From: Flavobacterium piscinae
Lineage (GTDB): Bacteria; Bacteroidota; Bacteroidia; Flavobacteriales; Flavobacteriaceae
NCBI RefSeq assembly: GCF_004122145.1
Contig: NZ_SBKQ01000015.1
Span: forward strand, 1-64,000
Length of the DNA: 64,000 nucleotides
Direction of reading: 5' to 3'
Below the pieces are notes generated by a model, which did not search any database, was not told where the DNA came from, and saw only the letters and a program-made list of their open reading frames with translations. Both the position numbers and the translations under genes were made by a program. Numbering within the stretch: position 1 is the first letter of the stretch; the number at the start of each line of letters is the position of its first letter. Shown here piece by piece: positions 35,923-44,865 of the stretch.

Positions 35923-37527
35923 TTATTTCTTTTTTACTTTCTTTAAAGATAACAAATTCAACGGATTAATCCCCAAACCTTCCACATTTTTTCTCGTAAA
36001 CCGTGCCACTTTATCATAAAACAACGGAATAATCGGAGCTTCTTCTATGATGATTTGATCCATTTGTTGATACAATTCAAATCGCTTTGCATCATCCGTT
36101 TCTAAAAAAGCTTTTTCATACAACGCATCAAATTCTGCATTGGAAAAATGGGTGTAATTCGGTCCGTTAGGAGCAAAGTTTTTACTGTAAAAAAGCGATA
36201 AATAATTTTCTGCATCCGGATAATCAGCAATCCAACTCGCTCTGAAAAAAGTAACTTTCCCGGTAGCAATTGCTTGACGTAATGTCGAGGGCGGATTCAC
36301 ATCAATTTCCACATCCAACCCAATTTTTTGCCATTCGCGTTGCAAGAATTCGCCAATATCAATGTACGTCGCATTCGTACTCAAAACGATTTTAGGCTTT
36401 TTAATGCCGGTTTCTTTGACAAATTCTGTGACTAACGATTTGGCTTTTTCGGGTTCAAAATCATAGCCTTTTTGGTGGTTAAAACTCGGCATGCCACTTG
36501 GAATGATTCCGCTGGTGGCCGGAATTCCCATATTATTTCGCAAATAGGTAATCATCTTGGCTCGATCAAAACCATAATTCAAGGCTTGACGTATGCGTTT
36601 ATCTAAAATCGTTTGATCTGTACAATCCATTCGAAAACCTAAATATTCGGTGTTGAGATAGGCTCCGCTAATCAAATTCACGTCTTGTTTATATTTAGGT
36701 TGCAATTCCCCTTTTTGTGTTAGAATTTCATCTTTATACGACGGGTCTAAACCGGAAACAAAATCAATTTTCCCTTGAATGAATTCTAAAAATCCACTTT
36801 GTTTATCAGGCAAAAATGTAATCGAAACCGCTTCTAAATAAGGCAATTGCTTTCCGTTTTCATCTTTCTCAAAATAAATCGGATTTTTTCGCAACACCAA
36901 TTTTACATTTTCTTCCCAAAATTTAAATAGAAATGGACCGGTTCCGATGGGTTGGGTTCGAAAATCGTAATTCGGACTTTCGATAATTTCCTTTGGAACC
37001 ACCGAGGCATATTTCATCGATAATAATCCCAAAAAAGCCGGAAAGGATTTCGTTAATTTTATTTCAAAAATAGAATCGTTTATGGCTTGAAAATTCTCTA
37101 CATTTTGCAAAATCCATCCGCCGGGCGAAGCGATTTTTTCGTCTTTTAAACGGTTCAAACTGTATTCAAAATCAGTAGCTTTCACGGTTCGGGTGGAATC
37201 TTTCCCAAACAAATGATGTTTGTGAAAATATACATCCTTGCGAAGTACAAATTGATACGTTTTTCCATCTTCCGAAATTATCCAACGTTTAGCAATATCG
37301 GGTTGAATGTGCAAACTGTCATCCAACTGAACCAATCCGTTAAACAATTGATTACACGCCCAAATGATGTTTTGCGATTTGGAAAAGGCGGGGTCTAAGG
37401 TGGCAATGTTCGCACTTTCGTTATACCGAAAAACCAGATGGTCGAGCTCTTTCGATTGGTTTTTTCCACATGAACTAATCATGAGTAGGAGGTAACCAAA
37501 TGATATATAACGAATTAATGATTTCAT
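35923..37527 (-). CDS. Peptide/oligopeptide ABC transporter substrate-binding lipoprotein
   Basis: This 534-residue SBP_bac_5 (OppA/DppA-like) lipoprotein has lipobox LLMISSCGKN. The family signature runs through ESANIATLDPAFSKSQN, KDVYFHKHHLFG, PIGTGPFLFKFW and the late SWIADYPDAENYL block. Such proteins bind peptides or other nutrients for an Opp/Dpp-type importer. No permease or ATPase is adjacent, so its transporter is encoded elsewhere or it acts in recycling or sensing. Confidence 0.9.
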   Translation of the reverse strand: MKSLIRYISFGYLLLMISSCGKNQSKELDHLVFRYNESANIATLDPAFSKSQNIIWACNQLFNGLVQLDDSLHIQPDIAKRWIISEDGKTYQFVLRKDVYFHKHHLFGKDSTRTVKATDFEYSLNRLKDEKIASPGGWILQNVENFQAINDSIFEIKLTKSFPAFLGLLSMKYASVVPKEIIESPNYDFRTQPIGTGPFLFKFWEENVKLVLRKNPIYFEKDENGKQLPYLEAVSITFLPDKQSGFLEFIQGKIDFVSGLDPSYKDEILTQKGELQPKYKQDVNLISGAYLNTEYLGFRMDCTDQTILDKRIRQALNYGFDRAKMITYLRNNMGIPATSGIIPSGMPSFNHQKGYDFEPEKAKSLVTEFVKETGIKKPKIVLSTNATYIDIGEFLQREWQKIGLDVEIDVNPPSTLRQAIATGKVTFFRASWIADYPDAENYLSLFYSKNFAPNGPNYTHFSNAEFDALYEKAFLETDDAKRFELYQQMDQIIIEEAPIIPLFYDKVARFTRKNVEGLGINPLNLLSLKKVKKK

Positions 37528-37617
37528 TTTCCCAATTATTGTGTGTAAATTTGCAACCTTTATTTAGGGTAAATATAAGGAATGTTACCCTTTTTCCAAT
37601 TTAAGGGAATATAGATT

Positions 37618-38955
37618 ATGACACCAAACGCCAAAAAAGTTGCTTTTTATACTTTAGGATGTAAACTGAATTTTTCAGAAACCTCAACCATTGCTCGAAA
37701 TTTTCAACAAGAAGGTTTTGAACGCGTTGATTTTGAAGAAGTTGCTGATATATATGTGATTAACACCTGCTCCGTTACAGAAAACGCCGATAAACAATTC
37801 AAACAAATTGTCAAAAAAGCATTGAAAAATAACGAGAAAGCGTTTGTGGCTGCCGTCGGATGTTATGCTCAATTGAAACCGGAGGAATTGGCTGCAGTAG
37901 ATGGAGTAGATTTGGTTTTAGGTGCGACAGAAAAATTCAAAATCACCGATTATTTGAACGACTTGACTAAAAATGATTTAGGTGAAGTACATTCCTGTGA
38001 GATTGAAGAAGCCAATTTTTATGTGGGAAGTTATTCCATTGGCGACCGAACCCGTGCGTTTTTGAAAGTACAAGACGGTTGCGATTATAAATGTACGTAT
38101 TGCACGATTCCGCTTGCTCGTGGGATTTCACGTAGTGATGAATTGCAAAATGTATTGAAAAACGCTAAAGAAATTTCGCAACAAGGCATCAAAGAAATTG
38201 TGTTGACCGGAGTAAACATTGGTGATTACGGTAAAGGTGAATTTGGAAACAAAAAACACGAACATACTTTCTTAGAATTGGTTCAGGCGTTGGATGGAGT
38301 AGAAGGCATTGAGCGATTACGAATTTCCTCTATCGAACCGAATTTATTAAAAAACGAAACCATTGAATTTGTTTCCAAAAGCCGAACTTTAGTCCCACAT
38401 TTTCACATTCCGTTGCAATCGGGAAGCAATGACATTTTGAAGAAAATGAAACGTCGTTATTTGCGTGAATTGTATGTGGATCGTGTGAATAAAATTCGCG
38501 AAGTGATGCCGGATGCGTGTATTGGTGTGGATGTAATTGTGGGATTTCCGGGAGAAACGGATGAACATTTTTTGGAAACCTATCATTTTTTGAATGACTT
38601 AGACATTTCGTATTTGCATGTATTTACGTATTCTGAACGAGATAATACCGAAGCAGCCGAAATGGAGGGAGTTGTGCCGATGAACATTCGCTCCAAAAGA
38701 AGTAAAATGCTTCGTGGTTTATCCGTCAAGAAAAGAAGAGCCTTCTATGAAAGCCAACTCGGAACTACACGAACCGTTTTGTTTGAAGCGGAAAATAAAG
38801 AAGGCTACATTCACGGTTTTACGGAAAACTACGTAAAAGTAAAAGCACCCTGGAATCCTGAGTTAGTGAATACATTACACGAAATCAAACTGACGAAGAT
38901 TGATGAAGATGGTTCGGTGAGAATGGAGTTTGTTAGGGATGTTGTTTCAATATAA
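37618..38955 (+). CDS. mtaB: tRNA t6A37 methylthiotransferase MtaB
   Basis: This 445-residue radical-SAM methylthiotransferase converts t6A37 to ms2t6A37 in ANN-decoding tRNAs. The N-terminal UPF0004 domain has its auxiliary cluster cysteines (TLGCKLN with C15, INTCSVT, VGCYAQ). The radical-SAM cluster is C155-x3-C159-x2-C162 (CDYKCTYC). A TRAM-like end is short. Length and motif order fit MtaB rather than MiaB or RimO. Confidence 0.94.
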   Translation: MTPNAKKVAFYTLGCKLNFSETSTIARNFQQEGFERVDFEEVADIYVINTCSVTENADKQFKQIVKKALKNNEKAFVAAVGCYAQLKPEELAAVDGVDLVLGATEKFKITDYLNDLTKNDLGEVHSCEIEEANFYVGSYSIGDRTRAFLKVQDGCDYKCTYCTIPLARGISRSDELQNVLKNAKEISQQGIKEIVLTGVNIGDYGKGEFGNKKHEHTFLELVQALDGVEGIERLRISSIEPNLLKNETIEFVSKSRTLVPHFHIPLQSGSNDILKKMKRRYLRELYVDRVNKIREVMPDACIGVDVIVGFPGETDEHFLETYHFLNDLDISYLHVFTYSERDNTEAAEMEGVVPMNIRSKRSKMLRGLSVKKRRAFYESQLGTTRTVLFEAENKEGYIHGFTENYVKVKAPWNPELVNTLHEIKLTKIDEDGSVRMEFVRDVVSI

Positions 38956-38979
38956 AATTTATAATTTTTCTCATTTTGT

Positions 38980-39110
38980 GTCATTTCGACGATAGGAGAC
39001 CCGAGCGATAGCGAACAGGCGAAGCAAATCACATAATCTATGGCAAACTATTTTTTTTGGGTGAACTAAGCACTCTAAATGTTATGAGATTCCTCCTTCG
39101 TCGGAATGAC
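38980..39110. repeat. 131-bp inverted-repeat element
   Basis: GTCATTTCGACGA at 38980-38992 and TCGTCGGAATGAC at 39098-39110 are inverted copies (12 of 13). Further inside is GAGATTCCTCCTTCG, a string I associate with a repeat scattered through flavobacterial genomes. It lies between convergent genes and contains no frame. It looks like a small non-autonomous palindromic element. Confidence 0.7.
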
Positions 39111-39141
39111 AAAGCGGCGTGGGAAAACTGCTTCTGTAATC

Positions 39142-39199
39142 AAACTGCAAATTGCGACTCAGACTGCAAACTGCGACTGGAAACTGGGACTGCAAACTA
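39142..39199. repeat. Degenerate tandem repeat (AAACTGCGACTG type)
   Basis: Four or five imperfect units of the form GACTGCAAACTGC / AACTGCGACT stand at the 3' end of the methyltransferase gene. The AACTGCGACT word also occurs at 16538-16556. Confidence 0.75.
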
Positions 39200-39823
39200 C
39201 CTCACAAAAACCGTCACTCTTCCCTCAATCGTAAAACTCGAAAAACCGATATTTTTAGTAATCCATTCCATTGTTTTGGGATGATAGAAAAACACGTGTG
39301 AATGGTCATTTTTGTAATACCACGTGTCAAAATTTTGGGTTTCGGAGAAAAAATCGGTCATACAAATGAGTTTTCCGCCGGGTTTTAGAAGTTGGTGGAG
39401 TTTTTTGAATTCCTCAAACGGATGATGAAAATGTTCAATTACCTCACAACAAGTAATATAATCGTATCGTTTTTCCAAAACTTCCGGTTGGTTGGAAAAG
39501 AACGGGTCGTATTCAACAATGTTATAGTTTTTATCTTTCAATAATTTAACGATGACCGAGTTGGTTCCGGAACCAAAATCCAAACCGGAATGCTTGGAGG
39601 AGAAATCTTTTAGCACTCTATTCACAATAGGCGAAGCAAATTGCTGGTACCCTTTATCGTTTACATCATTATTGTGAAATTCGTAGTGTTTTTTTTCTTC
39701 TGCTTCTGAAAGATAGTTTTTATCATCTAAAAAAACAGAAAAGCAATTGGTGCAAAAATAAAACTCACGGTGTTGGTGCGTGTAAAAATGATTAGATGGC
39801 GAAGAACAAAGCGGACATTTCAT
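39197..39823 (-). CDS. Class I SAM methyltransferase with N-terminal zinc ribbon
   Basis: This 208-residue protein has an N-terminal CPLC...CTNC zinc ribbon (residues 3-26) and a Methyltransf_23-type Rossmann domain. Motif I is LDFGSGTNSV, followed by YDPFF and the CCEVIEHFHHPFEEF block. Its form resembles methyltransferases acting on sugars or small metabolites; the substrate is unknown. It is 3 bases downstream of a GNAT gene on the same strand. Confidence 0.87.
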   Translation of the reverse strand: MKCPLCSSPSNHFYTHQHREFYFCTNCFSVFLDDKNYLSEAEEKKHYEFHNNDVNDKGYQQFASPIVNRVLKDFSSKHSGLDFGSGTNSVIVKLLKDKNYNIVEYDPFFSNQPEVLEKRYDYITCCEVIEHFHHPFEEFKKLHQLLKPGGKLICMTDFFSETQNFDTWYYKNDHSHVFFYHPKTMEWITKNIGFSSFTIEGRVTVFVR

Positions 39824-39826
39824 ACT

Positions 39827-40108
39827 TTACAATTTGATACCGGGAGGAAGTAATTCTTTGTAAATCGGGTTTTTTCTGAAAAAATGAGCTACTTTCGGGT
39901 GGGTGGGTACCACTTTTAATTTTCGTTCTTCAGCTATTGAAAGTACTTCTATGATGAATTCGTTGATAAAGTCTACGTTTAGGTCTTCCGGATGGTTTAA
40001 TTTTGTTAAAAACAACTTTCGTTCCTGCACGGCATACTCCATGACCAATAAACCGAGATCGGTTTGGGTTTCAAATTGTCTTAATAATTGATTGTCTTTG
40101 ATTTCCAT
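39827..40108 (-). CDS. Small GNAT-type N-acetyltransferase (YjdJ/Gtn1-like)
   Basis: This 93-residue single-domain protein resembles the GCN5-related YjdJ family. It has a strand EYAVQERKLFLTKLNHPED, a helix with FINEFIIEVLSIAEERKLKVVPTHPKVAHFFRKNP and a short end. In this family the shortened fold still binds acetyl-CoA. Function is unknown. Confidence 0.8.
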   Translation of the reverse strand: MEIKDNQLLRQFETQTDLGLLVMEYAVQERKLFLTKLNHPEDLNVDFINEFIIEVLSIAEERKLKVVPTHPKVAHFFRKNPIYKELLPPGIKL

Positions 40109-40282
40109 ACTTTTGTTGGGTTAGGAAAAATAAAATTAGTTATGCAAAGGTACGGATTTTTAAATTTTTTTCTTTCATAAAGAATGTTAATGTCTGCTAC
40201 TGTTAAAATTAGCACTAAATTAACGACCCATTCAAATTCAATTTCGCATTAAAGTTTTACTTTTAGAATTTAAATTAATGAT

Positions 40283-40945
40283 ATGGAAAAAATTCCGGTT
40301 TATTTCATGCCCGGTTTGGCAGCAAGTACCTCTATTTTTGAAAGAATTGACTTGCCGAAAGATCAATTTGAAATGTATTTATTAGAGTGGATTATTCCTC
40401 ATCCCAAAGAATCGATTAAGGAGTACGTGACGCGATTATCGAAAAATATTGAACATGAAAATCCGGTTTTGATTGGCGTTTCGTTCGGTGGTGTTATTGT
40501 TCAGGAAATGGCAAAAGTGATTTCGGTGCAAAAAACTATCATTATTTCAAGTGTAAAATCCAATAAAGAATTTCCAAGACGTTTAAAAATTGCCAAAACA
40601 ACCAAAGTTTACAAGTTATTACCCACCGGTTTAGTTCAAAATGTAGAAGCTTTATCAAAATTTGCCTATGGTGATACAGTAAAGCAACGTTTGAAATTAT
40701 ATGATCGCTATTTGTGTGTGCGAGACAAATGCTATTTAGATTGGGCAATAGAAACAATTATCCTTTGGGATAGAACGGAAGTTGATTCTACAGTAATTCA
40801 TATTCACGGTGATGCAGATGATGTTTTTCCCATAAAATATATTCAGGATTGTACTGTAGTAAAAGGTGGAACGCACATCATGATTTTAAATAAATTTAAA
40901 TGGTTCAATGAAAATTTACCAAAAATTATTTTAAATAATAGCTGA
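40283..40945 (+). CDS. Alpha/beta hydrolase
   Basis: This 220-residue protein has an alpha/beta-hydrolase fold. The nucleophile elbow GVSFG (VLIGVSFGGVIVQEMAK) and the late HGDADDVFP and GGTHIMI segments provide Ser, Asp and His. The N-terminus VYFMPGLAAS resembles the family of cytosolic esterases with an open HGxxxS-like loop. The substrate is unknown. Confidence 0.87.
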   Translation: MEKIPVYFMPGLAASTSIFERIDLPKDQFEMYLLEWIIPHPKESIKEYVTRLSKNIEHENPVLIGVSFGGVIVQEMAKVISVQKTIIISSVKSNKEFPRRLKIAKTTKVYKLLPTGLVQNVEALSKFAYGDTVKQRLKLYDRYLCVRDKCYLDWAIETIILWDRTEVDSTVIHIHGDADDVFPIKYIQDCTVVKGGTHIMILNKFKWFNENLPKIILNNS

Positions 40946-40995
40946 GTTGGACTGTTTTTTGTAGTTTTACAAATAACAAATAAATTAGGTTAGTT

Positions 40996-41883
40996 ATGAA
41001 AAGGATAAAAAATGTAGCAATTGTATCGGTTTTACTAGTTTTGAGCGGACTTTTTGTTTACTCAACATCAAGGAAAATTGTGGTAACAGAAAAAAGAGAA
41101 GTTGTATCTCTTCCTTTGGAAATTGATTTCTCCGGAGAAAAAACACCGTTACATATAGCAGATGTAAGAGAACGTTTAGATAGAGAAATGGTTATTAACA
41201 CCAATTTACATTCTTCGACTACCTTAATTTTAAAAAGAGCAAACCGAGCTTTTCCGGTGATTGAACCGATATTAAAAAAATACGGTGTCCCGGATGATTT
41301 TAAATACCTTGCCGTAATTGAGAGCGGCTTGGCTAATGTGGTTTCACCTGCCGGAGCTCGTGGAGTTTGGCAATTTATGCCACAAACCGCCAAAGAGCAA
41401 GGAATGGAAGTAAATGATTATGTAGATGAACGCTATCATTTAGAAAAATCAACAGAAGCAGCCTGCCGTTATCTTTTGGAGGCCAAAAATAAATTTGGAA
41501 ATTGGACTTTAGCGGCGGCGTCCTATAATGCAGGAATGGGGGGAATCAATAAACAATTAACGAATCAACAAGTTTCTGATTATTATGATGTTTTGCTAAC
41601 GGAAGAAACTTCTCGGTATGTATTTCGAATTTTAGCATTAAAAGAAATAATGCTCAATCCGGCTAAATATGGTTTTGAAATTCCAAATGAGCAATTGTAT
41701 CATCCCATTGAAGTGAAGAAGATTGAAGTAGATTCTACCATAACTGATTTGGCGACATTTGCGAAAGACCAAGGTATTAACTATAAAATTTTAAAGTTAC
41801 ATAACCCGTGGTTACGAGATAAAAAATTAGAAAATAAATCTAAAAAAGTATATACTCTAGAAATTCCTACAGAGGGTTATTAA
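40996..41883 (+). CDS. Lytic transglycosylase (SLT domain) protein
   Basis: This 295-residue exported protein has an N-terminal membrane anchor or signal (residues 7-25) and an SLT domain (about 88-215). The catalytic Glu lies in AVIESGLANVVSPAGARGVWQFMP, and the later AAASYNAGMGGINK block is typical of MltD-like enzymes. A short LysM-like tail follows without clear repeats. It cleaves peptidoglycan glycan strands to 1,6-anhydro products. Confidence 0.9.
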   Translation: MKRIKNVAIVSVLLVLSGLFVYSTSRKIVVTEKREVVSLPLEIDFSGEKTPLHIADVRERLDREMVINTNLHSSTTLILKRANRAFPVIEPILKKYGVPDDFKYLAVIESGLANVVSPAGARGVWQFMPQTAKEQGMEVNDYVDERYHLEKSTEAACRYLLEAKNKFGNWTLAAASYNAGMGGINKQLTNQQVSDYYDVLLTEETSRYVFRILALKEIMLNPAKYGFEIPNEQLYHPIEVKKIEVDSTITDLATFAKDQGINYKILKLHNPWLRDKKLENKSKKVYTLEIPTEGY

Positions 41884-41891
41884 TTTATACA

Positions 41892-42263
41892 ATGAAAATG
41901 ACAATTTCTACACTGCTTTTATTACTCTGTATCGGATTGTTAGCGGGATTGCTTAGTGGATTAATTGGCATTGGCGGAGGAATCATCATGGTGCCTTTAC
42001 TATTGCTTTTAGGCATGTCTCAACACGAATCGCAAGGAACCAGCTTAGCAGTTCTTTCAGTTCCGGTTACTGCTTTAGCGGCATTTAACTATTATAAAGA
42101 AGGCTATGTTGATTGGAAATATGCAGCGATTATTGCCGTTTTTTTTGTAATAGGGGGTTATATTGGCAGCAAGTTCGCCATTCAAATTGACGAAAAAATC
42201 CTCAAAAAAATCTTTGGATTCATATTATTGCTGGTTGCCGGAAAACTTATTTTCGGGAAGTAA
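41892..42263 (+). CDS. TauE/SafE family membrane protein
   Basis: This 123-residue membrane protein has four helices and the half-repeat signature GLLSGLIGIGGGIIMVPLLL of TauE/SafE sulfite/sulfoacetate exporters. It corresponds to a half-length member, presumably acting as a dimer. It starts 8 bases after the transglycosylase stop. Confidence 0.85.
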   Translation: MKMTISTLLLLLCIGLLAGLLSGLIGIGGGIIMVPLLLLLGMSQHESQGTSLAVLSVPVTALAAFNYYKEGYVDWKYAAIIAVFFVIGGYIGSKFAIQIDEKILKKIFGFILLLVAGKLIFGK

Positions 42264-42965
42264 TTAATTGGTGACCAAAAATTCTTTTTTATCTTGTTTA
42301 AATTTATTCAACTCGTCTAATCGTTCTTTAAACACTAAATAATTTATTTCTAATGCTTTTTTAGACGGTGTCTTAAAGTGTGTTGGCGTTGCACCTCTTT
42401 TTATATTGATTACTTGTAAATGCTCATCAATTAAATAGCATGTAGGAAAACCAAGAGTTTCTCTCATGCTTTCCACAATTTCATTATCATTTTTATAATT
42501 CTTATGTGCATAGCAGACTTCAATGTGGCTATTAAATTTTTTAGCAAACTTTTTCACCTCTTTCTTTTTACCCCAAACGATTACAATAAATTCAATGTCT
42601 TTATTTTCTTTGGCTAATTTATTCAAAGCCGGTATTTCTCCTTTACCGGGAACACACCAAGCAGCATATGTGATTAAAAATATAGGTTTTTTTACTTTAC
42701 TTATTTTGAGTTTTCGGTTGGAAACTCTTTTTAAAGTGTAATCGTTAAATTTTGAGCCTATGAGTTGATTTTGAACTAAACTGTCAAACAAAAACTGACC
42801 CCTTTCAAAATCACCATTGCGATAAGCCTCATTACTTTGTGACTTATATTTGTGAAAGTTTGTACGAACAGCTTCAGTAAATAATTTAGGAGAATCCTCA
42901 ACATTTTGACTCAGAAGGACTAAGTTTGAAGTAACAAATACTAATATGAGAATAATATTTTTCAT
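42264..42965 (-). CDS. Thioredoxin-like (TlpA-type) protein with a single active-site cysteine
   Basis: This 233-residue exported protein has a signal peptide (start at the ATG giving MKNIILILVFV) and a TlpA/AhpC-TSA-type thioredoxin fold in the C-terminal two thirds. Where relatives have WCxPC, this one reads AAWCVPGKGE, so the second cysteine is replaced by Gly. The rest of the motif (AxWC.P....P.L) is intact. It may act as a monothiol sensor or chaperone rather than a disulfide reductase. Confidence 0.85.
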   Translation of the reverse strand: MKNIILILVFVTSNLVLLSQNVEDSPKLFTEAVRTNFHKYKSQSNEAYRNGDFERGQFLFDSLVQNQLIGSKFNDYTLKRVSNRKLKISKVKKPIFLITYAAWCVPGKGEIPALNKLAKENKDIEFIVIVWGKKKEVKKFAKKFNSHIEVCYAHKNYKNDNEIVESMRETLGFPTCYLIDEHLQVINIKRGATPTHFKTPSKKALEINYLVFKERLDELNKFKQDKKEFLVTN

Positions 42966-43085
42966 ATTTGAAGTAATTTGATTCAAACAAAGCTATTTAA
43001 TTTTATTAACAAATCCAAAAAATATCGGTTAATAACCTGTTAATAAGTCAAATAGTAAATAAACTGCCACAAAAAAGACCTAAGT

Positions 43086-44804
43086 TTACTTCACAAGCAT
43101 CTTTTTGACACTTTTTTTATTTCCTTGATAAACAGAAACAACATACATGCCTTTGGCTAAATTTTTAATATTTATGGGTTCATTGAAGGTTGAGGAGACT
43201 AAAACTAGCTTACCAATTAAATTGTGAATTTCTATTTTGTCAATCGCAACAGTTGAATTGATTTGCATGTATTCGTTCGCCGGATTTATAAAGGTAATTA
43301 AATCAATTTCAGTGGAAGGTTCAACAGCTAGTGTACAATCATCACCTACTACATAGGTAAAATACTTGGTTACAGATAATCCTCCTGCAAATGCAAATTT
43401 AACTGCGTAACTAATGGTAGAACCCATGGTTTGCTCTGTGATTGTATAAGTAAATATATTTCCTGAGACATTTTCCATCTGATATTCCGTAAATGGATTT
43501 TGTCTCCATAAGAAAGCAACCACACCCACTTTGTCTGTGTCTAATAACTCAAAAGTAATTTTTACATTGTTTCCGATGGTTTCAAAAGCATAATTATAAC
43601 CAATTGAGAACGTACCTTGTTGGGTTTCGGTATCTATTCCTGAACAACCTGTTACCCCTGTTGTTGTGGCACTGAGTAGAATTGGGTTATTAATGAATTC
43701 ATTTCCGGTAACATCGCTTGCGGAAACAGAAAAATCATAAGTAGTGTTCGGTGTTAAATTCGGAATGATCACTGATTTTTCCTCACCGGATGGATTTGCC
43801 GTTGTAATATTTTCATTACCATAACTTATAGTGTAGGCTACATTTCCAGAATTGTCATCGGCATTGAGTAACAATTCTATGGTTGAGCTCGTCACTTCTC
43901 CTACAGATGCTGTAAAATTTGTCGGTCCTTCGGTATCCTCCAATGTATTTTGATAAACTCTTACATAATCAATTTCCATAGTTGCTTGCGTAAAATTGGA
44001 TGGAATGTTTCCGGCAACTCCACCCATCGCAATATTTAATAAAAGGTATTGTTCGGCATCAAAAGGCCAAGTTTCTGCATTTTTTACGGCTGGATTATAG
44101 GTATAGAAGGCTACTCCATCAAGCAAAAAAGTAATTTCAAAAGGCGACCAATTCATTGAATACACATGAAAATCATTACCTAAGTTTGCAGCAATCGTAC
44201 CGCCGTGATTCACAGTGCTTCCAAATGAAGAGGGGGTGTGAATAGCACTTTGAATATATCCTTCCGGTTGTGATTGGGTGATTCCATGTTCCATGATATC
44301 AATTTCACCACAAGCAGGCCAACCAGTATTTCCAAATGCTGCATCAAAAAAACCACCGTCTTCGTTTACGTTTTTTCCTAACATCCATAGAGCAGGCCAA
44401 GTTCCTTGATTGGTTGGTATTTTTGCACGTATATCTACTCGACCATATTGAAAAGCAAATTTAGAGTTTAATCGTGCAGAGGTAAATTGTTTGGTAACGC
44501 CTTGATTGGTATAATTTTCTCTTTTTGCCACAATGTTTAAAAAGCCATTGTTTACAAAGGAATTGGTAATTAAGTTGGTATAATGTTGTACTTCGCCATT
44601 GAACCAGCTTCCACCGTTAGGAAGTTGTGTTTGATGATGCCATTTGGTGGAATTGATCGCTCCGTTTGTGTCAAATTCATCCGACCAAACTAAATCGTTG
44701 TACTCCACATCAACTTGTGCATTAGCTTCGTAAGTAGTTAGTATTATTAATAAAATAAGTACTAAAAATCGGCTGTTTTTTATACTAAATAAATATTTTT
44801 TCAT
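43086..44804 (-). CDS. Secreted GH16 beta-1,3-glucanase (laminarinase), T9SS-sorted
   Basis: This 572-residue secreted enzyme has a GH16 domain (about 35-285) with the catalytic motif GEIDIMEHG (E167 nucleophile, D169, E172 acid/base). GYVRPALWMLG-like substrate strands are also present. A fibronectin-III-like domain (about 292-385) and a beta-sandwich module of unknown specificity (about 390-490, FSIGYNYAFETIG) follow, and a T9SS type A domain ends the protein. It likely cuts beta-1,3-glucan outside the cell and is the last gene of the glucan operon. Confidence 0.93.
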   Translation of the reverse strand: MKKYLFSIKNSRFLVLILLIILTTYEANAQVDVEYNDLVWSDEFDTNGAINSTKWHHQTQLPNGGSWFNGEVQHYTNLITNSFVNNGFLNIVAKRENYTNQGVTKQFTSARLNSKFAFQYGRVDIRAKIPTNQGTWPALWMLGKNVNEDGGFFDAAFGNTGWPACGEIDIMEHGITQSQPEGYIQSAIHTPSSFGSTVNHGGTIAANLGNDFHVYSMNWSPFEITFLLDGVAFYTYNPAVKNAETWPFDAEQYLLLNIAMGGVAGNIPSNFTQATMEIDYVRVYQNTLEDTEGPTNFTASVGEVTSSTIELLLNADDNSGNVAYTISYGNENITTANPSGEEKSVIIPNLTPNTTYDFSVSASDVTGNEFINNPILLSATTTGVTGCSGIDTETQQGTFSIGYNYAFETIGNNVKITFELLDTDKVGVVAFLWRQNPFTEYQMENVSGNIFTYTITEQTMGSTISYAVKFAFAGGLSVTKYFTYVVGDDCTLAVEPSTEIDLITFINPANEYMQINSTVAIDKIEIHNLIGKLVLVSSTFNEPINIKNLAKGMYVVSVYQGNKKSVKKMLVK

Positions 44805-44865
44805 AGCATTTTTTAAAAGGAAAAACCTTTAGTTTATCAACATATAGTATAAAAAATGGGGGTTT

